A stretch of DNA of 64,000 nucleotides from Micromonospora lutea. GTDB lineage: Bacteria > Actinomycetota > Actinomycetes > Mycobacteriales > Micromonosporaceae. A program made the position numbers and the translations under genes. The stretch is from positions 1-64,000 of the forward strand of contig NZ_BOPB01000030.1 in the NCBI RefSeq assembly GCF_016863535.1. The letters run 5' to 3'. Numbering within the stretch: the stretch's first letter is position 1; each line of letters opens with the position of its first letter. The notes beneath the pieces were generated by a model. It was not told the origin of the DNA. It was given only the letters and a program-made list of their open reading frames with translations, and searched no databases. Shown piece by piece: positions 28,725-38,158 of the stretch.

Positions 28725-31700
28725 TCACAGGTTGGCGCAGTACCCGATGCTGAAGGTGCTGGCACCGGCCGCCAGGGTCCGGTTCCAGTCCACCCCCTTG
28801 ATCCGGTAGCTGCCGTCGCCCAGCCGTTCCCTCTTGAAGTTCCAGGCGTCGTAGATGTCACCTTCGAGATCCACGATGGCGCTCCACTCGACGGCCTTGT
28901 CACCGGTGTTGGTGGCGGTGATGGTGGCGCAGTAGCCGCCGCCGCTGTCGGAGTTCCAGCGGGCGATCCGGGCCATCGCGATCTCCACGTTGGAGCCGGC
29001 GACCAGCCGACCCACACCCCAGCGGGCGGTGGTCTGATAGCCCTCGCCGTTCTGCTCGGCCCAGTTGCGGATCGACGTACGAGCGCCGTCGGAGGCGTCG
29101 TTGACCTGGAAGTCCAGGCCGTGGAACGTGCCGAGGCCACCGTATTCGAGCAGGCTGATCGCCGCCTCGACGGTGTAACCCGTCGGGGTGCGCACCGCCG
29201 CGCTGTTCAGGCGGCCGGCCTGGAACGCCTCGTCCCCGGTGCCGAAGGACACCGCGTTGTCGGCGTTGATCCGGATCTGGGTGTCGTCGTACCGGAAGGG
29301 ACCGTTCTTGGCGTTTCCGGCATCGACATAGATCTCGACCGAGTCCTGCGTCCACGGGTCGGAGCCGGAGACATCGACCACCGGGTCGGTCACCTCGGCC
29401 AGCACGTACAGCGTCTGGTCCCGCCACAGGGTGCGGACCTTGGCGGTGGCGCCGTCGGTGCCGGAGACCTGCTTGTCGGTGCTGACCGTGCCAGCCTGGG
29501 ACCAGACCGCGTCCACCGTGCCGTCGATGACGGGCGCGGTGCTCGCCTGACGCACCTCCAGGTACGACAGCTCCTCGACCAGGGTGAGGGTGCCGACCGC
29601 GCCCGGGGTGTTCCAGGCGGAGGTGGTGCCGTTGTCGGTGACCTGCACGTCCAGGGTGAGCGTGTCGCCCTCGGCGGCGTCGGTCAGCGGCAGGTGGGCG
29701 ACCAGGTCGTAGCCGCCGTCGCGCTTGGCCACCACGGCCGGCACGTCACCCTTGCCCTTGCGGTTGACCTGGTAGGTCTGGTCGCCGAGGACGAAGGTGA
29801 CCCGGTCGGAGTTGGCGGCCGTGGCGTCGTCGACCGTCACGTACGCGGTCAGGTGATCGGCCGCCCAGCGCAGTTGGAACCGCGCCGTCTCCTCGATCTG
29901 GTGCAGGGGCAGCTTGCGCCAGGTCAGATCCTTCGGTGCGGCGGCCGTGAGGGCCACGTCACCGGCGAAGACGTTCGCGGTGCGCAGGCGTGCCGGCAGC
30001 TCACCGTCCACCGCGCCGTGGTAGGCGGGCTTGGCGCGCAGGTTGTCGTCGAACAGCAGCGGCGCGTTGGCCGAACGCCACGAACGGCCGTCGGTGAGGC
30101 CCCACACCGTGACGGCGAACAGGTCGTCGGTGTGCTCCCGGAAGATCCGGAAGGCGTCCCGGTAGAAGTAGCCCTGCTCGATCAGCCGGGCCTGGGTGAC
30201 CGGGGTGCCGGTGGTGACGTCGAGTTCGGTGACGGCCTGGGTCAGCGGCAGCTCCGCAAAGGACTCCAGGGTGCTCTGCAGGCTGCTGACCGGCGTGGCC
30301 AGGGAGACGTGGAACTGGTGTCCCACCCCGTCGATCGGCACGTCACGGTCGAGCAGCCGCTGCACCAGTGCCCGGTAGCGGGTCTGCTTACCGCTCTGCT
30401 CGGTGTTGTAGTCGTTGATGAACAGGGTGACCGGGTCGCTGCCGGACACGGCGTGGACGTCGTTGAACGCCTCGTGCGCGTACTCGAACGACAGGTCGAT
30501 GAAGCTCTCGCCGAGGATCCGGTACCACTCGCTGCGGCGCAGGCCGTCGGCGTGCTCACCGCTGTCGCTGACGACCTCGTTGACGACGTCCCAGGCGTAC
30601 AACGGGTTGGTGGGGGAGCCGAACGGACCGTAGCGGTCGGACAGGGACTCGGCGACGTTGAAGATGTGGGTACGCAACCGGTCACGCAGCACCTGCTGGT
30701 GTGCCGCGGAGGTGGTCAGCGGCTGACCCTCCGCGTCCTGGAAGAACCAGGCCGGGGTCTGGCTGTGCCAGACCAGCACGTGGCCGTAGACCCGCAGGTC
30801 GTTGTCGCGGGCGAAGTCCAGCACCGTGAGCGCCTGCTCGTGCGGTCGGAAGTTGCCCTCGTCGTCGTACCAGGCCTCGGGCTTCATGTGGTTCTCGTGG
30901 GTGACCTGGTTGAAGTGTCGGGTCAGCAACGTGCTGGGCCCACCCACCGTCTCCCGGGCGTCGATCGCCACGCCGACCGGGAACTCGGCGGTCTCGTGCA
31001 GGCCGGTGAGGTCTTCGATGACCGGCGGCTCGGGCACCCGGACGACGATGTCGTCGACCAGGAAGTCGCTGGTGTTGCCGGTGACGTCCGCGCCCTGCCA
31101 ACGGGTCTCGAAGTAGAGCAGCGCCTCGTCCGAGACGGGCATCGTGAACCGCGCGGTCACCTCGGTCCAGCCCGTGTTGGTGACGGACTCGAACTGGGCG
31201 AGGGTGCTGAACGACTGGCTGCCGCCGGAGGTGCTGGACAGGCTGAGCCAGATCTGGTCGGTCGGCTGGCCCTGGGCGAACCGTACCCAGGCGTTGAACT
31301 CGTAGGTGACGCCCGCCTCGAAGAGGCCGCTGACATCACGTCCGATTCCGGCGCCCTGGTTGACCCGGTTGCTGACCAGCGCCGCTGCCGCACCGCCGTG
31401 CGCGACGTCGCTGATCGCCACCGTCGGTGCCCCGGGGCCGCTGTCGCGCGGGCCCCAGCCGTCCAGCCCGTCCTCGAAGTCGGTGTCGATGACGACGGTG
31501 CCGGGTGCCGGCCCGCCGGGTCCGCCGTCCGGGGCGGTGATCAGCACGTCGTCCAGGAGGAACGGGGTGTCGTCCGCCGCCTCGACGTAGAGGGTGGCGG
31601 CGCTGAGCCCGTCGGGCAGCGTGTAGGTACCGCCGATCTGCACCCAGCTGTCGGCGGTGGTGGCGACGTCCCCGCCGATCCAGGTGTAGGTGTTGTCGCC

Positions 31701-32093
31701 GCCGGCGGCCGGGGTCGCCTCGACGGTGAAGTGCACTCCGGCGGTGCCCTCGGTGCCGGCCGGCAGTTTGACCCAGGCGGTGACCGAGTACTGCGTGCCA
31801 GGCCGGAACAGCGCCGTCGCGCTCGTCGCCGGACCCTGCCAGTTCGCCGTACGGCCGGTGACCGACAGGCTGTTGTCGCTCTCGTGTCCCTCGTCGGTGA
31901 TGGCGAGGGTGACGTCGCCGCGTGGTCCCCAGGGGGCGTACGAGCCGGACTCGAAGTCGTTGGCGAGGACGACCTGCGCGGCGGCTGCTGGCGTGGGTGC
32001 GACGGCGATCGCCGCCACGAGCGCGGCCGAGGAGAGCAGCGCGATGGTTCGGGATCGGCGTCGTGATCGATGGGAGAGGTTCCAGAGGCGCAT
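28725..32093 (-). CDS. Multimodular secreted GH10 endo-xylanase
   Basis: A 1122-residue exported xylanase. Order: signal peptide to about residue 39; two CBM22-type modules (about 40-185 and 196-335, each starting with an FE-x-G-x-x-x-W-G-like strand); GH10 catalytic domain (about 345-690) with acid/base E506 in WDVVNEV and nucleophile E623 in VTELDV; a CBM9-like region split over about 700-1050 (APVIDGTVDAVW marks the second unit); and a 60-residue C-terminal Cys-bounded module resembling CBM2. The layout matches large thermophile-type xylanases that bind both xylan and cellulose. ATG at 32093 has GAGGG 6 bases upstream; an ATG at 32099 is an alternative. A palindrome 106 bases upstream is a likely operator. 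Confidence 0.93.
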   Translation of the reverse strand: MRLWNLSHRSRRRSRTIALLSSAALVAAIAVAPTPAAAAQVVLANDFESGSYAPWGPRGDVTLAITDEGHESDNSLSVTGRTANWQGPATSATALFRPGTQYSVTAWVKLPAGTEGTAGVHFTVEATPAAGGDNTYTWIGGDVATTADSWVQIGGTYTLPDGLSAATLYVEAADDTPFLLDDVLITAPDGGPGGPAPGTVVIDTDFEDGLDGWGPRDSGPGAPTVAISDVAHGGAAAALVSNRVNQGAGIGRDVSGLFEAGVTYEFNAWVRFAQGQPTDQIWLSLSSTSGGSQSFSTLAQFESVTNTGWTEVTARFTMPVSDEALLYFETRWQGADVTGNTSDFLVDDIVVRVPEPPVIEDLTGLHETAEFPVGVAIDARETVGGPSTLLTRHFNQVTHENHMKPEAWYDDEGNFRPHEQALTVLDFARDNDLRVYGHVLVWHSQTPAWFFQDAEGQPLTTSAAHQQVLRDRLRTHIFNVAESLSDRYGPFGSPTNPLYAWDVVNEVVSDSGEHADGLRRSEWYRILGESFIDLSFEYAHEAFNDVHAVSGSDPVTLFINDYNTEQSGKQTRYRALVQRLLDRDVPIDGVGHQFHVSLATPVSSLQSTLESFAELPLTQAVTELDVTTGTPVTQARLIEQGYFYRDAFRIFREHTDDLFAVTVWGLTDGRSWRSANAPLLFDDNLRAKPAYHGAVDGELPARLRTANVFAGDVALTAAAPKDLTWRKLPLHQIEETARFQLRWAADHLTAYVTVDDATAANSDRVTFVLGDQTYQVNRKGKGDVPAVVAKRDGGYDLVAHLPLTDAAEGDTLTLDVQVTDNGTTSAWNTPGAVGTLTLVEELSYLEVRQASTAPVIDGTVDAVWSQAGTVSTDKQVSGTDGATAKVRTLWRDQTLYVLAEVTDPVVDVSGSDPWTQDSVEIYVDAGNAKNGPFRYDDTQIRINADNAVSFGTGDEAFQAGRLNSAAVRTPTGYTVEAAISLLEYGGLGTFHGLDFQVNDASDGARTSIRNWAEQNGEGYQTTARWGVGRLVAGSNVEIAMARIARWNSDSGGGYCATITATNTGDKAVEWSAIVDLEGDIYDAWNFKRERLGDGSYRIKGVDWNRTLAAGASTFSIGYCANL

Positions 32094-32446
32094 CGGCATC
32101 CCTCTATGTGAGATCGGTGCTGGCGGGGTGTCTCTGACGTGGACCTTCGGGCGGATCAAAGCGCGTGCATGTTATGCCGAGACCGCCGCCCTGGCCAGAA
32201 CTTCCGGAAGTTTCCGATAACGACGCGTCGCCGTCACCACCGGGTCGGCGGCTGCCCACAACGCCGGGACGACCCTGTCCATGCTGGCGGGAGCTGCGGA
32301 AACACCACGTACGCGCGATGACGGCAGCGCGCCAGGACGGCCGGCAGCGGCACCCGCAGGTCGCTGCCGCCGACCGGCGACGAGGTGTGACTTTCGAAGC
32401 GTCGGCGCGGCTGCTCAGCCAAGGCCGGGCCGGTGCGCCGTGGTGG
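32094..32446. promoter_or_regulatory. Upstream region of the xylanase gene
   Basis: This 353-base gap between the xylanase start and the end of the next leftward gene holds the xylanase promoter. The clearest signal is the palindrome at 32199-32212. I see no convincing coding sequence and no strong hairpin in the remainder. Confidence 0.5.
32199..32212. promoter_or_regulatory. Perfect palindromic operator candidate for the xylanase
   Basis: AACTTCCGGAAGTT is a perfect 14-base palindrome, flanked by GA-rich sequence, 106 bases upstream of the xylanase start. Operators of this size bind LacI- or ROK-type sugar regulators that control xylan genes in actinomycetes. It differs from the CebR-like site at 15.7 kb, so a different regulator is expected. 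Confidence 0.5.
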
Positions 32447-33277
32447 TCACGGGGTCAGGTCCGCGTCCCACCGCAGGGGAAGGCGCTGGGTGTCTCCGCG
32501 CCGGATGGTCTGGATCGCGGAGCGCAGGCCCTGGGCGGCGGCGAGGTCGAGAAAGTCCTTCAGCGGTGAGCGGAACACCCGGTAGTCGTCGTAGTGGATG
32601 GGCACGGTGACGCCCGGCCGGATCAGTCGCATCAACTCGACACCCTGCCGGTCGTTCATCGTGACGAGGAAACCGAGGATGCGGGTGCCGCCAAGATGGA
32701 CGAGCATGGCGTCGATGTCGGGAAAACGGGCCGGGATCTCCGCCAGCGCCGGGCGGTACAGGGTGTCGCCGGTGATGTAGAGGCGCAGCAGGCGTCGCCC
32801 GTCGTGTTCCAGGTCGATGACCGATCCCATCACCGTGGGCAGCAGGCGATCGAGTAGCCCCGGACCGTGGTGGCCGGGCACCGCGGTGATGATCAGCCGC
32901 TGGCTGCCGCGCCGTAGCTCCCGACTCTCCCCGCAGGAGAGGCCGTCGGCGGCGGAGAAACCCCAACGATGCAGTCGGCGGCAGGCCGGTGGCGTCGTGA
33001 TGATCGGCAGGGTCTTCGCCAGCCCGTTGCGGGCCACCCGGTCGAAGTGGTCGCCGTGCATGTGGGACAGGACCACCGCGTCCAGGTCGGGTAGCTCGTC
33101 GACGCCCACGGCGGGGTTGGTGAGACGTCGGGAGAACAGCCCGTAGCCCAGGTAGGCGCGCTGCCCGGCGTGCAGGAAGTTGGGGTCGGTGAGCAGCGTG
33201 AAGTCACCGAGCCGCAGTAGCGTGGTCGCGGTACCTACGAACGTGACCTCGCCGAGCACATCGCGTCCGGACGTCAT
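32447..33277 (-). CDS. UlaG-like metallo-beta-lactamase-fold hydrolase
   Basis: A 276-residue MBL-fold protein. The metal site is VVLSHMHGDHFDRV (HxHxDH), with later ligands in VPGHHGPG, YITGDTLY and VPIHYDDYRVF. ATG at 33277 has GGAGG 6 bases upstream. It is a relative of the 14.8-kb hydrolase but from a distinct subgroup (SHMHGDH against THDHHAD). The substrate is unknown. It precedes the xylanase gene on the same strand but is 353 bases away with a candidate operator in between, so it is probably a separate unit. Confidence 0.87.
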   Translation of the reverse strand: MTSGRDVLGEVTFVGTATTLLRLGDFTLLTDPNFLHAGQRAYLGYGLFSRRLTNPAVGVDELPDLDAVVLSHMHGDHFDRVARNGLAKTLPIITTPPACRRLHRWGFSAADGLSCGESRELRRGSQRLIITAVPGHHGPGLLDRLLPTVMGSVIDLEHDGRRLLRLYITGDTLYRPALAEIPARFPDIDAMLVHLGGTRILGFLVTMNDRQGVELMRLIRPGVTVPIHYDDYRVFRSPLKDFLDLAAAQGLRSAIQTIRRGDTQRLPLRWDADLTP

Positions 33278-33450
33278 GGTGTGCCTCCTGCCGACCGGTC
33301 GGGTTCCACCCGCGACGAGGGCGCATACCCACCTCCACCGGGACGAAACGCCCGCCGCCACCGCCTGCACGCCCCGCCGGCCAGCGGTGCTCGCCATCTC
33401 CGCCGGGTCGGCCGGTGGGCAGCTGCTCTGCGGGTGAGACGGGGCGCCGA

Positions 33451-34473
33451 TCAGGTCCGTGAAGGCAGCGATCTCCCGGCCGACTGCGGCGTGATCACCG
33501 GGTGGGCGGCCGCGCCGGACCGGTACCGGAAGACGTGCCGGTAACTCTGCGGAGTCGTTCCGCTGATCCGGCCGAAGTGCTGGCGCAGGTTGGCGCCGCT
33601 GCCGAAGCCGGTGCGTTGTGCGATCCGCTCCACCGGATCCTCGGTGGTCTCCAGCAGCTCCTGCGCCAACCGGACCCGCTGCTCCAGCAGCCACTGCAAC
33701 GGGGTGGTGCCGAGGGAGTCGCGGAACCGACGGGCCAGGGTACGTGGGCTCAGGTTGGCCACCCGGGCCAGGTCGTTGACCGACAGCGGGCGGTCGAGGT
33801 GCTGCCGAGCCCACTCCAGCACCGGGCTCAGATCGGCCGGGGAGACTCCCCGCACCGGCGGCGCCGGGTACTGGGTGTGGTCAGCGCTCCGCTGCGGCGC
33901 CACCACCATCCGCCGAGCCACCTCGTTGGCCACCGCGGCGCCGTGGTCCTGGCGCACCAGGTGCAGGCACAGATCGATGGCGGCGGCCGTACCGGCCGAG
34001 GTGAAGATGTTCCCATCAGCCACGTACAGCACCCGGGGGTCGATCTCGACCAGCGGGAACCGGCCGGCGAAATCCTGGGCGTTCATCCAGTGCGTGGTGG
34101 CGCGCCGGCCGTCGAGCAGGCCGGCCGCGGCGATCGGGTACGCACCGGCGCAGATGCCGACGATGCGCCTGCCGCGCGCGTACGCGGTGCGCAGCGCCTC
34201 GACCAGCTTCGCCGGGGGGTTGGTCTGCACCGGTCGGGCACACGCCGGCACCAGCACGGTGTCGGCCTCCACCAGGTCGTCCAGGCCGTACGGGGGATCG
34301 ATCCAGGAACCGAGGGTGGTACGCAGCGGGCCGGGCTCGGCCGCGCAGAGCCGTACCTCGTACCACGGGTCGACGATGTCCCGCCGGTCGGTGCCGAACA
34401 CCTCCAGCGGAACCGCCAACTCGAAGATCGGCAGGTTGTCGGTCACCGCCACTGCGACGACGTGCGGACGCAT
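33451..34473 (-). CDS. GlxA-type AraC-family regulator with DJ-1/PfpI domain
   Basis: A 340-residue regulator. Residues 1-185 form a DJ-1/PfpI domain with the nucleophile-elbow Cys in IVGICAGAY; residues 230-325 hold two AraC HTH motifs (LSVNDLARVANLSPRTLARRFRD and ERIAQRTGFGSGANLRQHFGRI). This is the GlxA/FtrA layout, in which the DJ-1 domain senses a small molecule. It diverges from the APC permease gene with about 70 bases between them, so it may control that transporter and itself. Confidence 0.9.
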   Translation of the reverse strand: MRPHVVAVAVTDNLPIFELAVPLEVFGTDRRDIVDPWYEVRLCAAEPGPLRTTLGSWIDPPYGLDDLVEADTVLVPACARPVQTNPPAKLVEALRTAYARGRRIVGICAGAYPIAAAGLLDGRRATTHWMNAQDFAGRFPLVEIDPRVLYVADGNIFTSAGTAAAIDLCLHLVRQDHGAAVANEVARRMVVAPQRSADHTQYPAPPVRGVSPADLSPVLEWARQHLDRPLSVNDLARVANLSPRTLARRFRDSLGTTPLQWLLEQRVRLAQELLETTEDPVERIAQRTGFGSGANLRQHFGRISGTTPQSYRHVFRYRSGAAAHPVITPQSAGRSLPSRT

Positions 34474-34543
34474 GGCAGGAATCTAACGCAGCTCGGCGCC
34501 AATCCGACTGTCCGGGCCGGCCGAACCGGACGAGGGTGATCAC

Positions 34544-35815
34544 ATGACCCAGACCCGTGTCACGCCGGTACCCGGCGGTCGGCTCACCGCAGCCCAGGGC
34601 ACCGCCCTCTACGTCGGCGCCGTCCTGGGCACCGGAGTCATCGCGCTGCCCGCGTTGGCGGCCGAGGCCGCCGGCCCCGCCTCCCTGCTCGCCTGGCTGC
34701 TGCTGGTGGTCGTCTCCGCGCCGTTGGCGGCCACGTTCGCCGCGCTCGGCGCCCGCCACCCGGACGCGGGTGGCGTCTCGACGTACGCCCGGATGGCTTT
34801 CGGGCCGCGGGCCGCGGCCGTCGTCGGCTGGTGTTTCTACTTCGCCGTGCCGCCGGGGGCATCCGCTGCGGCGCTGTTCGGCGCCGCGTACGTCGAGGCA
34901 GCCGTCGGCGGTGGTTCCCCCACCGTCGCGGTGACGGCGGTGCTGCTGATGGTCGCGGTCACCGCCACCAACCACGTCGGTGTGCAACTGGCCGGGCGGG
35001 TGCAGCTCGCGCTCGCCGGGGTGCTCGTCGCGTTCCTCCTGGCGGCGGTGCTGCTGGCGCTGCCCCACGCGGACGCCGCGAACTTCGTGCCCTTCGCCCC
35101 GCACGGACTGGCCGCGGTCGGGCCGGCGGCGGCGCTGCTGATGTGGAGCTTCGTCGGCTGGGAGGCCATCACCCACCTGACGGGTGAATTCCGTCGACCG
35201 CTGCGGGACCTTCCCCGGGCCACCACCGCAGCGGTCGTCGTGGTCGGTGCGCTGTACCTGGCGGTGGCCGTCGCGACCGTCGCCGTCCTCGGCTCGGCGG
35301 CGGCGGGGTCCGCAGCGCCGCTGGGCGACCTGTTCGCGGTCGCGCTCGGCGGGGACACCCGCTGGGTGGTCGCCGGGGCGGCGCTGCTGCTGACCTTCGG
35401 CGCGATGAACGCCTACTACGCCGGCGCGGCGAAGCTCGGTGCGGCGCTCGGCCGCGACGGGGCGCTGCCCGGCTGGCTCGCCCGGGGCGCTGTCGCCGGT
35501 GAGGTGCCCCGCCGCAGTCTTGCGGTCACCGCCGCCCTGGCCTTCCTGGCACTGGGCGCGATCCTGGCCACCGGCCTCGGCGCCCGCCCGCTGGTGCTGC
35601 TCGCCACCGGCTCCTTCATCACCGTCTACGTCATCGGGGTCGCGGCGGCGCTGCGGCTGCTGCCCCGTCGCAGCGCCGCCTGGTACGCCGCTGCCGCGAC
35701 CATCGGCGTGGTGCTGTTCCTCCTGGTCATGACCGGTGTCTACCTGCTCTGGCCGGTGGCGGTGACCGGGGCGGCGCTGCTCTACCTCCGCACGCGCGTC
35801 CGCAGCCGCTCCTGA
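34544..35815 (+). CDS. APC-family amino acid / amine permease
   Basis: A 423-residue integral membrane protein with about 12 hydrophobic segments. The N-terminal helix carries the APC substrate motif LGTGVIALPALAAEAAG, and helix 6 carries WSFVGWEAITHLTGEF, both typical of the YjeH/AAT-like branch of the APC superfamily. Likely cytoplasmic-membrane transport of an amino acid or amine, possibly export as in YjeH. It diverges from the GlxA-type regulator and ends at a strong hairpin. Confidence 0.88.
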   Translation: MTQTRVTPVPGGRLTAAQGTALYVGAVLGTGVIALPALAAEAAGPASLLAWLLLVVVSAPLAATFAALGARHPDAGGVSTYARMAFGPRAAAVVGWCFYFAVPPGASAAALFGAAYVEAAVGGGSPTVAVTAVLLMVAVTATNHVGVQLAGRVQLALAGVLVAFLLAAVLLALPHADAANFVPFAPHGLAAVGPAAALLMWSFVGWEAITHLTGEFRRPLRDLPRATTAAVVVVGALYLAVAVATVAVLGSAAAGSAAPLGDLFAVALGGDTRWVVAGAALLLTFGAMNAYYAGAAKLGAALGRDGALPGWLARGAVAGEVPRRSLAVTAALAFLALGAILATGLGARPLVLLATGSFITVYVIGVAAALRLLPRRSAAWYAAAATIGVVLFLLVMTGVYLLWPVAVTGAALLYLRTRVRSRS

Positions 35816-35876
35816 TCGGCGACCCACGCACCCGCTGGTGGGCGCGACGTCCGCCGGGGTTCGGGGCTCGGCGGGC

Positions 35877-35906
35877 GTGCCGGTCCGGCCTGCGCCGGAC
35901 CGGCAC
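35877..35906 (+). terminator. 13-bp hairpin after the permease gene
   Basis: Perfect arms GTGCCGGTCCGGC (35877-35889) and GCCGGACCGGCAC (35894-35906) with a 4-base loop, followed by TTGTTA. It lies 61 bases after the permease stop. Confidence 0.8.
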
Positions 35907-35961
35907 TTGTTACGCTTGACGTCGCGGATCAACCGTGCAAGTCGGATCGAGGAGCGGCGAC

Positions 35962-35994
35962 ATGCTTTCGGGGGACGACGACATCTCGGGGTGA
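35962..35994 (+). CDS. Short leader ORF upstream of the ABC-F gene
   Basis: A 10-codon ORF (MLSGDDDISG, then TGA) with a good ribosome-binding site, GAGGAG 7 bases before ATG. It lies 100 bases before the ABC-F start and is followed by two hairpins. Antibiotic-responsive ABC-F genes are often controlled by ribosome stalling on such leaders; whether this one is translated is an inference from the RBS and position. The three successive Asp codons are the only notable feature. Confidence 0.45.
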   Translation: MLSGDDDISG

Positions 35995-36002
35995 GCAGCC
36001 CC

Positions 36003-36071
36003 GCCGCCGTGCTGGCGGCCTGTCGTGTCGTGGCCCTGTCTGCCTGACCGGGGCGTCAGTGGCGTCCCCGG
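36003..36071 (+). promoter_or_regulatory. Two leader hairpins before the ABC-F gene
   Basis: Hairpin A pairs GCCGCC (36003-36008) with GGCGGC (36014-36019). Hairpin B pairs CCGGGG (36048-36053) with CCCCGG (36066-36071), with a two-pair extension inside. They lie between the short leader ORF and the ABC-F start, a layout that fits transcription attenuation or start-site masking. Confidence 0.4.
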
Positions 36072-36094
36072 CTTCCTTCCCGAGGTCTGCTGAA

Positions 36095-37797
<1,703 letters not shown>

Positions 37798-37801
<4 letters not shown>

Positions 37802-38103
37802 GCCCGGTCACGCCCGCTGAGGATCTCACCCTCTCCGAGGCGGTGCAGAGCCTGCGCGAGCAGATCCTCCACGCCGTCGACTGGGCCGACGACGAGTCGC
37901 TGACCTTCGCCATCGAGAGCATCGAGGTGGAGTTGGAGGTGGCGGTCTCCACCGTCGTCAAAGGTGGTGTCAAGGCTGGGTTGTGGACGGTGGTGACCGT
38001 CGGCGGTGACGCCGAACGGCACCGGTCCGCGACCCATCGCGTCACCCTGACCCTGCAGCCGGAGCTGGCCGGGGGCCGAGTGCGGATCAACAAACGCGGT
38101 TGA
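37798..38103 (+). CDS. Trypco2-domain protein
   Basis: A 101-residue protein matching the trypsin-co-occurring domain 2 pattern: LSEAVQSLREQILHAV, then FAIESIEVELEVAVSTVVKGG, then THRVTLTLQPEL. Trypco proteins are small beta-rich domains encoded beside trypsin-like proteases in actinobacterial conflict systems, where they are thought to be substrates or adaptors of the protease. Here the gene overlaps the ABC-F stop by four bases and converges, 37 bases apart, on the large trypsin-NTPase gene. The domain name is from memory of the family; the sequence fit is good. Confidence 0.75.
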
Positions 38104-38129
38104 GTCGGCCTCGGTGACCCGACGGAACC

Positions 38130-38158
38130 GGCCGGCGGGATCATGTGTCCCGCAGGCC
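38130..38158. terminator. Bidirectional hairpin between trypco2 and the trypsin-NTPase gene
   Basis: GCGGGA (38135-38140) pairs with TCCCGC (38148-38153), extended by GGCC/GGCC across a single mismatch. The 7-base loop contains the stop codon of the leftward gene. It sits at the convergence of the two transcripts. Confidence 0.55.

Noticed and set aside
28557..32066. A 1169-codon plus-strand open frame opposite the xylanase.
   Set aside because: The opposite strand encodes a complete GH10 enzyme with signal peptide and catalytic residues; this frame has no recognisable motif.
36003..36019. Hairpin A before the ABC-F gene as a full terminator on its own.
   Set aside because: The stem is only 6 bp and no U-rich tract follows; it is kept only as part of a possible attenuation leader.
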